Shown in pieces: positions 20,766-32,477 of a DNA stretch of 64,000 nt; the first letter of the stretch is position 1; each line of letters begins with the position of its first letter. This stretch comes from Conchocele bisecta (taxonomy: Eukaryota > Mollusca > Bivalvia > Lucinida > Thyasiridae), in the NCBI GenBank assembly GCA_029237695.1, contig CM055269.1, forward strand, positions 35,573,175 to 35,637,174. Direction: 5' to 3'. The translations under genes were made by a program, and so were the position numbers. The notes below the pieces were generated by a model, which worked only from the letters and a program-made list of their open reading frames with translations, searched no databases and was not told where the DNA came from.

Positions 20766-23700
20766 TTAGAGATGTTCTGTATGTATTCCGTCTGGTAACA
20801 CGCGTCTTTTATGTAAGTAGTATGCCGAAAGTCCTAATTTTTGTTGACAGTACGTTTTCATAACCCCGTCTTTCATTTTAAATCCTCTATTTTGTGCTAC
20901 ATCTCTATAATGTGTTTTTCCATCTTCTGTAGTTTCACTTAGTACTCGTTTTATATATATCCCAATTTAAATTGTTAGTTCTCTTGGACATTCCTTTCGC
21001 AGAGTTTTTTATTATTTTAATTTTTGTTCCAAATTATCTTTAGTGAAATTAATTTTTATTTTTTCTACAAAATAACACTTACTAGATAACGCTATCGCCC
21101 TATCCCCGCTAAATTCCATTTTGAAAAGTCCGGGCTCTCTTTCGCTCCATTTATCCCACCCAAGCCAACCATTTATTTTTTTCTTTTTCAAACTCGTCTA
21201 TGTAAGTTAGGTCTAATCAATTCCTCTATCGTTTTTCCACTAACTCCTATATACATACTATCTGTATCCATCTGTATTAATTCAAAGTCTTCTCTTTTTA
21301 CGTATTTATCTAGAAATTCGTAGTAAAATTCCAATATTCTCAATTTAGCTAGTTGATAAACCGCTATTCCACAATGGAATGGTCTCTTTACCGCACACCT
21401 GGGTTTTCTTGAAGATATTTCGTACGCATCTCCTATCTCTTCCAAATCGTCAAAGAATGCAGATCTTAATGCTTTGTCAACACAGGTTTCGTTTTGTGTA
21501 TATGTCGTATTTAAATGTCTCTCCGTTGCCTCTATCATTTTTCCACAACACGAGTTTCCTAATAATTTCATTATGTCGGCTACTGGTTTCTTATTTGGTT
21601 TCTACATCGCTGTTCGTCTTGCGGCTGTAACTTCTTTTGCGAACCATTCGAAGGGTTTACCACTAATATAATCTATAACACGATGAACTCCCGTTATTTC
21701 TAGGCCGTGTTTTAAATACCATTTCAACAGTGGCGCGTACAGCAATACTTTAGTGGCGGTCATAGATCCCACCAATTTTCTTCCATTTCCTCTAGTTCTT
21801 CCAGTATCTTCGAAATATTTTAACATGTGTGTGGGAACTTCATCAACCTCTACTTCTCTGTTTATAAATATTGGGGACATTTCAGAAAACTTATGTTTTA
21901 AGTTGTGTGGAACTTCTATATCCACCTCCGCAAACCCAAACCAGTCTCCAGATAAAACTCTTTTACAAAACTTTTTAATAAATTTAGGGTTATGTGGGGT
22001 ATCTATATGGTGTATAGTTTTCTCTCCCACACGGCATCTCTTTATTTAACGTAGATAAATATAACGCGTTTGCATCGTACCCCAAAACAGCCTTGCAAGG
22101 TTTGTTAATTTCATTTGAATCCAAATGAGGAATTAGATCTAATATTTGAAACACCAGCTTCTGCATATCGTGTAAATACTATTGATGGACCACCAACTAG
22201 AGCGTCCTTTCATCATTTTGTATGTTTTCTTCTTTGGTGCATATAGAGCATCCTCCGGTATAATCGTCTTTGAAGATTTTTGTTCTTTAATGGTTCCTCT
22301 CAATAAATATTGTATAGCTACTCCAGGTAGTGTTACCGCATCTTTGAAAATATCCACACCTCTGTGTTTATAAAATTCACACATTTTTTCCACCGCTTCT
22401 AGGAACGGTGCTACATCTAAATCGTTATAATATTTCAACCAATCTCTGAAAGTTTTCAAATTATTTTATTTTCTTCGAAAATTCTACGACATTTACTTAA
22501 TTCTGTTTCATCTATTAACATTTTCCCAGATAGTTTGGAATACCAATTCTCTATATCCGGTAGTCCTGGGTAATCCAGTTTTGTCTGGAGAATCGAACCA
22601 CTCATAAGGAAAGAAAGATTTCTGTCCTTTGCATTCGTAGGCTTTTATCCAACTATCGTAACTTACACCAGGTCCTAGATAAAGTATTACATCAAGAAAT
22701 CTAAATTCTGGAGTAAAAAATAGAAATATTGTTGCGTTTGCACGTTTTCCGACCATTACTTTCTTTGTTGTTGATGCCAGTTCGCCTACTAGGTATTTCT
22801 TTATTAAGTTTATATCGTACTTACTGCTGTTAAAACCTATAACCGGTACTTGCTCTATCCACTGTTCGATCTTGGCGATTTGGTTTTACGTTAAATGTTC
22901 TGTATTAAAACCTTATATCTTGCACACTTCTTCTCTTATAGCTTTTCCCCTGACTTTCAAATCTTCTACGAATTTTTCTATAAGTTTTGCGGGATCTTTA
23001 TCACAAATATGAGTTACTGTTCCTGATAAATTATCTCCTATACTAACGCTTACCGGAACGTGCTCAGCTTCGTACTCTAAACTATTACCGGTAGTTTCAA
23101 CTTCTGACTGGAGATACGCCTCAAAATCGTATACTATCTGATATGGATAAAGAGTTAGTGTCGCAACCGATCTTTATGTCTTTACCAGTTCTTTGAAATT
23201 CGCATTCCCACATAACTACTAGGTTGAATTCTTTGCTTTTTCTAATAACTTTATCTCTTCTCATTGTGGATGCGCGTTCTTCTTTTTTATGCTTTGCATG
23301 AATCTCACACCCGTGCCAGTAACAGCCGTGATATTGATATACGGTATTGTTTTCTGGACAGTATCCATCTACCGGAGCTCCTAAAATCCATCTTTCACCT
23401 CCGTGTCCACACTGTTCGTGGTGAATGTGAATTCCCTCCCGCTTTTCCACAGAGTACATCCAATCGATCGCGCCATAACTGTTAGAACCTTTTGGGTAAA
23501 ACGCTTTCTCGAACGACGAACGCGGGCGCTCTAAATAATTACCATCGCATATTACTTTTGTCTCACCTCTCATACATGTTGGTCCGTGTCTCTTCATATT
23601 ACTCGCTTTCGTGAATTTCTGTTTGCAATTATTGCAGGCGTAAATTTTAGATAGGTTTTTAAGGTTTTTTATCAGAATGCGTGATTATTAAACAGTCCTA

Positions 23701-24650
23701 TTGTCATTGGTTTATTACCTATTTGTTCATTATAGTGTGCTGGTACCTTTTTCAACCACCATACATTACATTCGGTGGGTTGATATACTTCTATACTGAT
23801 TTTAAAAAACTCTTCAACTTTTTTCAGATCTGAAAAAGGAATTGGTGAAACCACATTACTACCCCGAAATATTGCTTACTAAGTTCTTCCGCTTTTTCTG
23901 TACATCTGTCAGGTCTGATCTTTTTATCAAGGTGCATAGCTAGACACCTGAACAGACAAAGATCGTCATTATACTTATCTAAAGATTACATACCTTTTTA
24001 TTTCCTCATACCATTTTGAGAGTTCTTTTTTATTTTTTTCCCCCTCCCTGTGCGTCTTGGATTGTAGTCCAAATCTTTTCTCCCTACTACCTTGTTTTAG
24101 CTTTACTATACCTTTTCTATTCCTCAACCATTCTGGAAGTTCTCCTCCTGCTGCTTCTTTGGATTGTAGTCCCAAATCTTTTCCCCTACTACCCTGTATT
24201 AGCTTTACAAAAACCTCTACCCATCTTACAAACTTCCACTTTGTATTTGGTCTGTCTATTTTATCGGACATTATTCGTGTTTGCTCCTTATCTGACAGCC
24301 ATTTTTTAACGGTTTTCATTGATGATAGTGGTTCGCTACCACCGAGATTTTTGTGAAATATTATAGTTTTAGGTTTTCCATTTTTAGTTTCCTCCATATG
24401 TTCTAGCTTGTAAGAATATGAATATCTCAAATAAAAATTGGTTGTTAGATACGGAGCGAGTTTATCGGACATGCGTTCAGACTCGTTAATGTTAATGTTT
24501 TTACGAAAGGATAATGTAACTACCCGTCTTCCATTTTCTACCTTTTCCAATGTTTCATCGTGAGCCCCCAATATTTCTTCACCTTTTTCCACTATCGCGC
24601 GAACTATAGATTTTTTCTTAGTAATTTTGTATTGGGCGTCTCAAATTATT
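20766..24650 (-). pseudogene. Protein-primed family B DNA polymerase (PolB)
   Basis: Replicates the element; about 1290 codons originally. Order on the minus strand: N-terminal region (LPEWLRNRKGIVKL near 24115), then DDLCLFRCLAMHLD near 23950. Next is a zinc-finger-like CNNCKQKF...HGPTC and a YQYHGCYWHGCEIHA endonuclease-like string near 23320. Exo I DFE follows at 23120-23128 and Exo II FNSSKYD near 22835. Polymerase motif A is YDANALYL near 22053-22080, motif B is LLGNSCCGK at 21571-21540, and motif C is DTDS at 21257-21268. It ends at the TAA complementary to 20766-20768. At least eight frameshifts. A roughly 105-bp tandem duplication lies at 24056-24210. It converges with the integrase, 21 bp apart. 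Confidence 0.92.
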
Positions 24651-24681
24651 GGTGCTTGAAAGTAATCTTTAAAGAATTAAA

Positions 24682-24917
24682 TTACACTACCCTTAGCTCC
24701 GCAATACTTTCTTTTTGAATTCTGTTACCAACTTCCTCCGCTAGTGAGAGGTCTTTAAATGCCCCTCTTTTATAGGCGCGGGTAAACCGCTTCATAAACG
24801 CCTCATTCTTTGTGGCATTATCAGCTTTGTCAACCCCCTAACTCTCAACCGTGTACTATAAGTAATCCCTAGAGATTCGGCTTCTCTTCTCAAACTTTCT
24901 ATTTCTGACGTTATCAT
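24682..24917 (-). pseudogene. Small ORF upstream of PolB
   Basis: ATG at 24915-24917 (MITSEIESLRREAESLG), then after a frameshift near 24835 the string NEAFMKRFTRAYKRGAFKDLS and the end RIQKESIAELRVV. A small, charged, helical protein of about 78 residues. It precedes PolB on the same strand. Function unknown; it could be the terminal-protein-like or DNA-binding partner expected for a protein-primed polymerase, but nothing in it proves this. Confidence 0.45.
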
Positions 24918-24945
24918 ATTTTCTGTAATATAACCTATGAAATTT

Positions 24946-25005
24946 ATCTGTTCAATTGGTCGTGAAAACATTATGTTTTTTTCACAACCAATTGAATATA
25001 AACAT
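24946..25005. repeat. Subterminal inverted motif
   Basis: TTCAATTGGTCGTGAAAACA and its inverse (TTTCACAACCAATTGAA) lie head to head around a T-run. The same motif, with GAC in place of GTC, occurs in both terminal repeats (6491-6515 and 25440-25465) and again at 6575-6600. Confidence 0.6.
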
Positions 25006-25022
25006 ATACATATACATATATA

Positions 25023-25365
25023 ATGGAGTGTGAGACTTGTTGTAAGACGTTTACTTACGCGTAAAGACTATCTACGAAGGCATCTAGTGAGTCGTAGAAA
25101 AAAAATTTTCCTTGTGTCCCCCAATGCATTTCAATGCCCCAGATGCCCTTGTAAATTCGTTAGTGCCCAAATCTCTTTGTAGACATAAGCAACTACGCTG
25201 TCAGGTGGCTACAGTGAACTGAACGTGGTAGACTAGAGCTGGTAGAATTAGTTGCTGATCTACGGAATAAATTAGCTATATCGGAGGAGGAAAATATGGA
25301 GTTGGAATATAGACTATTGCGTGAGGACGCATTTAAATCGGAAACTTATTAGAAGAAATTCATAA
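25023..25365 (+). pseudogene. Broken C2H2-like zinc-finger and coiled-coil protein
   Basis: Starts MECETCCKTFT; after one frameshift it reads KDYLRRHLVSRRK, then FQCPRCPCKFV and, after another, RHKQLRC. A helical stretch follows (ELVADLRNKLAISEEENMELEYRLL). Two CxxC...H arrangements suggest DNA-binding zinc fingers, though second histidines are not clear. It lies just inside the right terminal repeat. It may have regulated or packaged the element; that is inference. Confidence 0.5.
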
Positions 25366-25376
25366 ATTTACTGTCG

Positions 25377-25624
25377 AAAAAAACATGATGTATTTATGAC
25401 AACGAGACAAAAATAAATCCTTTTTAAGACTATCGTTTTATCTGTTCAATTGGACGTGAAAACAACATGATGTATTTATGACACCAATTTTGGATTTTTC
25501 GGGGTGGTGGGAGACAATTTCCTCGTTAACCAATTTTTGATTTTTAGGGGGTGGTGGGAGTAGTATATGGGAGTGGAAATGATGCCACCGTAGGTGGTAT
25601 CATTTTGACTCCCTATATACTACT
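25377..25624 (-). repeat. Polinton right terminal inverted repeat
   Basis: About 248 bp, inverted copy of 6327-6580. The outer end CCCTATATACTACT abuts the ACATA direct repeat at 25625-25629. Few differences from the left copy are visible, which suggests that TIR divergence is lower than the damage seen in the genes. Confidence 0.93.
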
Positions 25625-25693
25625 ACATATTTTACAGCAAATATGGAAGGATGGTTGTCATTAGAGGGAACTAGATCTACTATTAAAATCAAT

Positions 25694-26548
25694 GTGGCCG
25701 TGACTGGAGAAATGCAAGTTATGGGTTTTGTGACCAGCCTATATCTTAATCAGTCCACTAGCAAACGCCCATCAGGGAAAGTATAATTTTATGACATATA
25801 GAGCCACTTCTCATGGATTTGTGCCTTCTCGTTGATTCATGCCCCTAGAAAACAATTAAGTGAATTAGCATATTCTAAGCATAGCGTTAATTGAAAATAA
25901 TTTTAAAAAGGTATTTTAAGTTGTTTCCTACGGTTTTCTAAGTTACAGTTACAGATAATTGTGATTTACCATCTATGTAGTGATTTTTTCTATAATATTT
26001 CCTTGATCTGAAGAGGGTCTGTTCGCAAATTATTCATAAAATGTGATATACATGTATGTTAATTTCTAGGTGAATCTGGACTTCATCATATTTAAATTTG
26101 ATGCATCTACTAGGCAGCAACATTTCTTTATTGTACAAGTGATCAAGGAATGTCACTCAAATGTGCAAAAGGTTGTAGGGCACGAATCTGATGAGAAGTT
26201 TCAAGATCAATTAGGTGACTTGGGTGGGTTATTTCTGGGGACTTTAATACTTGCATAAACAACAATTTTAGCGAATTCCTTATGCGCACTCGTAGTCAAG
26301 TGTTTGAACTTTATGTTGAACTTTATGTATACATTTTCAGGAATTAATCAGAATATAACAGACAATATGAATGTATGTGCTTAGGGGCACGAATCCATGA
26401 GAACAGTGAATATGTATGCATGATGGATTTTCAGTGAATGATCAATGGTAAACAGTGTAGACCCTGATCAAACTGTGTTGACGTGCAGGCTGATCTTGGG
26501 CTACACTGGTCGCATAAACATAAGCCCCATTTCTCCAGTCACAGGGAC
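25694..26548. mobile_element. MITE-like element near DDHD1 exon 1
   Basis: The left end GTGACTGGAGAAATG and the right end CCCCATTTCTCCAGTCACAG (26527-26546) are inverted. The right inner part (26443-26520) resembles the one at 580-650, with AACAGTGTAGACCCTGATCA and CTACACTGGTCGCA. The middle 26000-26400 holds nothing recognised. Confidence 0.5.
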
Positions 26549-26592
26549 GAATATGACATGTATAATGGTTTACAAAATCGTATGGGAATTAC

Positions 26593-27040
26593 CTGACCAA
26601 TACACAGGTCTACACGTCTGTTCTGGAACATCCACTTCATACAGACCACCACGAACAAGGATAAAATCTAAATCAGCATTCTTTAATTCAGATGCATCAA
26701 CCGAAAGCTGAACCCTGTATCGGCACTCTATCCGTAAAGAATCATAACCAATGAAAGCTGTCCATTTTTTGTCGGTTTCACGCTTATAGAACCATCGAAC
26801 CTCTTCTGGTTGCAAATGGTCAACAAACTCTTTTCTAGGATATAGGTATTTTGTATCAAAGGGCCGGTTGGTACACGGTGCATTTGTTACAGATGTGGTG
26901 TCACTGTCAATTTCATCAAACGAGTCAGAGTTTGTGGCGAGGTCATCAATGGACGGATATACACGACCACTTAACGGACTGGAGGATCGGTTAAACTCAT
27001 AATCAATCCCATCACCAGGAGAGGAGTAATTATTCATCAT
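26593..27040 (-). CDS. DDHD1: DDHD1, exon 1 (PA-preferring phospholipase A1)
   Basis: First coding exon of the intracellular phospholipase A1 that hydrolyses phosphatidic acid in the cytosol and at membranes. The open frame starts at the ATG at 27038-27040 and gives about 149 residues. An acidic, Ser-rich N-terminus (about residues 1-60) is followed by a WWE-like segment with the conserved strings VRWFYKRE, FIGYDSLRIE and VRGGLYEVDVPE, ending RPVYW, as in vertebrate DDHD1. The exon ends in phase 1 at a good donor (minus strand G|GTAATT, boundary 26593/26592). Joining to exon 2 keeps the frame and gives a family-like continuation. The catalytic Ser and the DDHD domain lie outside the window. 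No TATA box or 5' UTR boundary was identified. An in-frame TTG upstream (27049) is less likely to be the start. Confidence 0.9.
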
Positions 27041-27905
27041 TAGCTTCAAGCGTCATACGATGTCAATTGTTGTTGTCGATCATTCGCCAGCGTCAACGTA
27101 TCACTCATTGTCACCTGGTTTGACAGCTGTTCTGTTAACGATGAGCATGGAACTATTCCGAATGATAGAAATACGAATTGACCGTTCTAAAGCTATGTGT
27201 GTAGAGTTAGATAAAGTTGATATAAAAAATTATGTTCAAACTATCTACAACATAATTATCTATGTTTATAACAATTAACCCAAAAAAGATCTAAACGAAA
27301 AACTAGTTGTAATACGAAACCAAAGACGTGATTGTTGTTGTATTGCATTGTTCATACGAATTCCAGGCGCTGACTTTTCGGCTACCTATATACCTACATA
27401 CCGACCTATATACCTATACCTACCTGCCTGCCTGTCTGCCTGCCTACCCGCCTACCTACATATCTACGTTCCTACGCAACACAACTACCCACCTACCCAC
27501 ATACCTACCTACCAATCCATCCATCCACCCACACAAAATCCATCCATCCATATTCCATCATTCTATCCACCTCTAAGACAAACAATTAAATACGCGTTTG
27601 CCATGTGTACCATTTATGGTAGTCGTTTTCGGCGATTATCGTGGATCACTTAACTATGTATTGTTATGATGGTTGCACTATTTAAGTTGCTCTACTCTCT
27701 TATATAACTATAACATTATAGATTGATAAACAGAAGCGATATTTTGCAATTAATCAAGTTCCATCATTATTGATGTACATGTACCAGTATGCATACTATA
27801 CATGTATATAAATTGCCATTATGAACATTGTTATACCCACTTTTTGAGAAAAAAAAAGTATATATATTTGTTAAACCGTCTAATCATACTGGTGGTGTGC
27901 TGCAC

Positions 27906-27991
<86 letters not shown>

Positions 27992-28560
27992 TATATATAT
28001 TAAATGGAAGCATACCGTACATACCGCTGTGAACTCTATACTGGCGAACCCATGTAATCATAAAAGCTGAACTATACACACAGTTGTCGAATCTCAATTT
28101 TCATATACATATGGCTTACTGCACCATATTGCATGTGCGCATGACGCATGTGTTAGAGAAACCAGAAGAATGTCAGTTAAAATCAAACTAAAATGCGGAT
28201 AACATATGCTACAAACAAATAGGATGAAGTTCGACCAGTCCGAAGTAACGAGACATGCCTACCTTGGAATACAACAGGTGAAACACTTGAGAATTTCCTA
28301 CTGAACTGTGCAATACTAGATAGAGTAAAAGAAAATATGTTCCTTGATACCCGGCCAATGAAACATTGAGCGGTAGGTGTAACACACAACTTCAAAACTT
28401 TGAACAATCAGCGAAAATCCAGATACTACTCGACTCAAACTTTTAGACTAACTTGTACCCACTACAACGCAACTCAACGCATACTCCATGTCTAAACTAG
28501 AACATCATATACGACAACTGTGCTACACTCTTCACAGTGAGTGACAGAAATACTTAACAA
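27041..28560. other. DDHD1 upstream region with microsatellites
   Basis: No gene was recognised. It contains a CTACC/CATCC pyrimidine-rich microsatellite (27395-27560), an (AG)n run of about 80 bp (27909-27988) followed by TATATA, and unique AT-rich sequence. Promoter elements of DDHD1 may lie in 27041-27300 but none is clear. Confidence 0.5.
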
Positions 28561-31329
28561 AGACCAGTAACATGAAGCGCAGTCGTCGTGGCACACGACG
28601 TTAACAAAAGATAGAAAACAATAAGCTTCAAGTGTAATATATAATGTAAATACTGATTGCAGTTGCATTGTGGTGAAGGAGCATTTCTACTCTGCAAGAG
28701 GTTACTCAACATTGAGTGGATCGAAGAAAGAAACAAAGAAAGATGGCGCTGCAAAACGTAGTGTCACTCCACTTGATGATGCAGCTGGATTGCTGATGAT
28801 TCAGAGTCACATACTGTTGGTGGTCATCTTGCCTGTTGTGGTCAATGACCAATCACTCTACTTTTACAGTTATAAAGTTATATCAGAATCATTTTGTTGC
28901 ATTTTGGTCCTGTGCAAGCTCACTGTAGTTTTCCCCACGGTACTCTTGGTTTTCTCAACACGAACAACAAGCAGCGGCCGCCTGATTGTCTCTGTACCAG
29001 CTAGCTACAATAATTCGCCTCCGATAAGTTATATACGGCTACAATTTGTCCCATTCAAAAAATGTGAGCAACCGAAGTGCATACCCAAACCTGTTGCATT
29101 TCGGTAAACATTTAGTAAACTGGATATTTTATATCGCTAAATAAATAATCTTTGATGTAGAACTAGTAAATTGCCAACATAATAGAACAGGGAAATCATT
29201 TTCCAATGGAAGCCATCTTTTCTCTTGTTCTTGTTCAACATTCAACATAATGAAATGAAGCTTTCAAATTTACAAGATATACATGCAAATATCAGATACA
29301 TACCTTAAGCTTGACACGGTAAAATAACTAATTTCTGCATGTGTATGTTCTTTATTAATACTATATTGATACAGCTTTGACAGTTTTACATCGCTAACAT
29401 ATCAAAAACGCCGGATAACCGATTACAAAAATCACTCTTCCATGTGTTACGTTAAATATATGGGGTTAAATTGTTACCCTTGCGAGAGGTATGGAGTGGG
29501 TAGCAATTTTGTTTCTATGTACCAGCATGCTGGTCTTGTGTACATAGCAATTTTTGTTTTGGTTTTTTAGGGTATTTTTAGGGCAGGTAGAGGTCAACTG
29601 GGGAAGTGGGGAGTCGGAAAGGTATCTGGTCATTTCGTAACCTTACCTTACCGTAACTTAGACAAAAACAGTAATTAAGAAATAACTTTAAAATCATTTC
29701 ATGAAGAAAAAAAAAGTGAAACCCAAAAACATGTTTAATAACGATAACTTGAAGAGCTTTCAGACTGGAAGAGAAGTGTGATTGATGTACACACAACGAC
29801 TGTTTTTGCATGTATTTTATTAAAATATTTTTTTATCTTATATTTAAAGGTATGAATTGGCTCGAGGACCTTCCAAACCCAAAGATGGTATGCCTATGAC
29901 CGTTAGCCCGTTTGTTTCCGAATTTACTAGTATCTGCCATACAGTCGAAATATGTGCATTAAACGAAGGAGGCAATGATCGAGGCGGTAAATTTAACCTA
30001 GCTTCTTAATTCTCCTATCGAACGAAACCGGTATGTACGACCGTGAAAAAGGCTGAGTGTGAGTGCATGTGATATATGGAGACTCAGCCGTAACAGTGTT
30101 ATCCTATATGATGATGATATTGTTGGTCTGGGCAGAACATATCAGGCAGGGAATGATCGATATTGGGTTATGCTAAGTATGATGTAATATGTTTTCGGGC
30201 CCCGCTTCTGTCGTTTCGCGGCTTATCGTTATATACGAGATGCTATTATTCGAGTCCAGGTGCGGCGTTTATCTGTTGTTATTTGGTTAGATAGCATCTC
30301 GTATAGATAGCATCTGACCAAAGTGATATGCATATTTATTATTACATAGGTTCATCTATTTATATATATTTTCGCAAAGATTGGTTTTCATACTAGTTAT
30401 AATATGTTATGCTGGGAGATTGGGTTTGCGTTAATTTATTTAGTTTAGCTTCATGTATTAGCCCACACGAGCCTGTACATATAGTCTCGTTAATTTCCCA
30501 ATATTAATCATCGATAAGGCAGTCCATACCAGAGAGACTTTCACGGGCCAGTTCCGATCGAGTACATACCCATTGGATGGGGGAGAGATCACTTGTCGTA
30601 TATTTATATCTACAACCTGATACTAATAGGTAATATACTTTTTCAGATTGGGTTTGTCTTAATGTATTTAGTTTAACTTCATGTATTAGCCCACACGAGC
30701 ATATACACATCAACCACGTGTATACATGTATTAAGTGTTGCACTTTCACATGCATCTGTATCATGCGAAACAATCAACAGTGGTACAAGTGCCAGCTTCT
30801 AGCCCAGGTGAAACTCCCACATATCGGGTTCTCGGCGTTTGCAAACCAAAGTATAATGTTTCACACGAAACATACATGTATACGTACATTTTTATACCTC
30901 CTGCATACACGCACATTTAAATTAAGATTCTAAAAAGACATGAAATTCACATGTATTGCTATTTGGGAAAGGATGAGCACTAAATACATTTTGTCAATGT
31001 ACATATATTGACGATATAACATATATACAACATATATGATATTACTTAATTATATATGGACGAAGCCTACACGGTCCAATGTAACCTCTGTCACTTAGTT
31101 GGACCACTTCGTTGACTGTATACCCTCTCCCATCCTCAGTTACTACCTATACATATCTTGGTATTTAGGTTATCAATTTGAATTTATAACTATATATCTT
31201 GTTGTCTTTGGAGCAGCGGTATTTACATTTTACCCCATTATCCTGTTCCCTTTATGTACTCTAATAAAGCTAGGTGCATTTCGGCTTCACATTTCTTTGG
31301 GGGGGGGGGGGGGGAATACTATATGATAC
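28561..31329. other. Intergenic, no gene recognised
   Basis: 29030-29130 is a dispersed repeat containing AAATGTGAG and AAGTGCATACCCAAACCTGT; it recurs inverted near 49480-49600. A roughly 75-bp unit (TTGGGTTTG...AGCCCACACGAGC) occurs at 30419-30475 and again at 30650-30705. A G-run of 14-16 bases lies at 31300-31314. Open frames here have no recognisable product. Confidence 0.5.
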
Positions 31330-31334
31330 TAGTA

Positions 31335-32035
31335 ATATGAAGGTGTAATGTTGTGCTTAAGGCAAGCTGCTTTTAGATCTTCTCGCGCTGTTTTATGGGC
31401 GGGGCAATTGAAGAAATAGTGCCAAGGATCTTCAATTTCGTCCTCGTCACAGTTTGAACAATTCATTTTATCTTCACTACTATTAGCATAGTGGTATATA
31501 TGTTATATAGATTGTATGCCATTTCTGCCTAGCCTTAGTCTGGATATAATTATGTCTGCTCTCATATCTTTACTATACAATTTACATTTTGTAGGGATGG
31601 TGGGGCACATTGCTTATAAAATATGTCCACAATTTTTGCCTAAATGTTCATTATTCTATCTTGTTTAATTGCCACTTTGACCTAAATTTTTGTTTGATGA
31701 GGGAATTAATATATCTCATGATGATGTGTGGCCAATGTTGCTTCATTGTTTCCTATTAAATGCACTGTGCCTGCAGCTCTATCAGCGTCTTCGTTATCGG
31801 GTATTCCAATATGGGAAGGGACCCAATCTATGTTTAGCAGCTTTTCTTTAGATATTGTATTGCTTATTAATGTTTTGGTGTGATGTATTTTGTCAGGTCT
31901 TGTTTTAGAAGTACCCGAGTTGATTGCTTGGACGGAGCTTAGTGAATCAGTTAAGATGACTGTATCCTTATACTTATCAAATGTTATGTTATAAATGAGG
32001 GCCTTCTCTGAATGAAATAAGAAAAGTATAGATCC
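31335..32035 (-). pseudogene. LINE remnant: RNase H domain and Cys-rich tail
   Basis: On the minus strand from about 32015 there is an RNase H-like pattern: VILTDSLSSVQAI near 31950, then IDWVPSHIGIPDNEDADRAAG near 31780-31840 (conserved Asp/His). After a decayed stretch comes CSNCDEDEIEDPWHYFFNC near 31420-31465, the zinc-binding end of many I/Ingi-type non-LTR elements. The reverse transcriptase is missing, as expected of a 5'-truncated copy. The frame is broken. Confidence 0.7.
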
Positions 32036-32477
32036 TGCCGAAATTTGTGAGCAGTGTAGACCCTGAGCAGATTGTATGCGGCATGAATTGTTTATCTTAG
32101 TTTATACTGTCTGTTTCCACGTTTTGCTGCCGACGAACTTTTGGCTGTTATAAAGACATAAACTTAAAAAAATATTAAATGTTTACGCACTTTTTCATCA
32201 ATAATTTGATGGAATGACGAACAGTTCAGACCATGATAATATTGTGCAGATCCAATTTATATAGTGGTAGATAGAATACAAACGATGAGACAGTATTTTA
32301 TTTATTAATTAAAATACTTCATTGCAATAATTGCCAATTTGTCTCATTAATGACATTATGCAGCGTGGAATGAGACATTTTAAAGTTGAATAGCGCTCAA
32401 AAGAAACCATTAATTTGATTAGCGCTCAAACTTATTGAAGCCTATTAGTCAGGCTAGTAAAGATAGTATATTGCTAG

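Larger units (their letters stand above)
6327..25624. mobile_element. Polinton/Maverick element, 19.3 kb
   Basis: A virus-like self-synthesising transposon with terminal inverted repeats of about 250 bp, beginning AGTAGTATATAGGGAGTC. A 5-bp direct repeat ACATA lies at 6322-6326 and 25625-25629, consistent with the 5-6 bp duplications known for Mavericks. It encodes integrase, family B polymerase, packaging ATPase, major capsid protein, a penton-like protein and several accessory proteins of this group. Most genes have multiple frameshifts and one is split by another transposon, so this copy is dead. It sits in intron 1 of DDHD1. No protease gene was recognised. Confidence 0.95.
4925..26592 (-). 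other. DDHD1 intron 1 (21.7 kb) containing the Polinton
   Basis: The intron is bounded by the donor at 26592 and the acceptor AG at 4925-4926. Apart from the 19.3-kb Polinton it contains a 585-bp foldback MITE (5463-6046), a second MITE (about 6106-6321) directly beside the Polinton, and a MITE-like unit (25694-26548) that ends about 45 bp from the exon 1 donor. Confidence 0.85.

Noticed and set aside
20766..24650. Integrated adenovirus, herpesvirus or bacterial phage
   Set aside because: PolB and capsid genes could suggest a virus, but the retroviral-type integrase, terminal inverted repeats and target duplication identify a Polinton.
27831..28097. Open frame with long SLSLSL run
   Set aside because: It is translation of the (AG)n microsatellite.
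28670..29107. A 145-residue open frame as a host gene
   Set aside because: Its 3' part is a dispersed repeat also found near 49.5 kb and no domain or splice context supports it.
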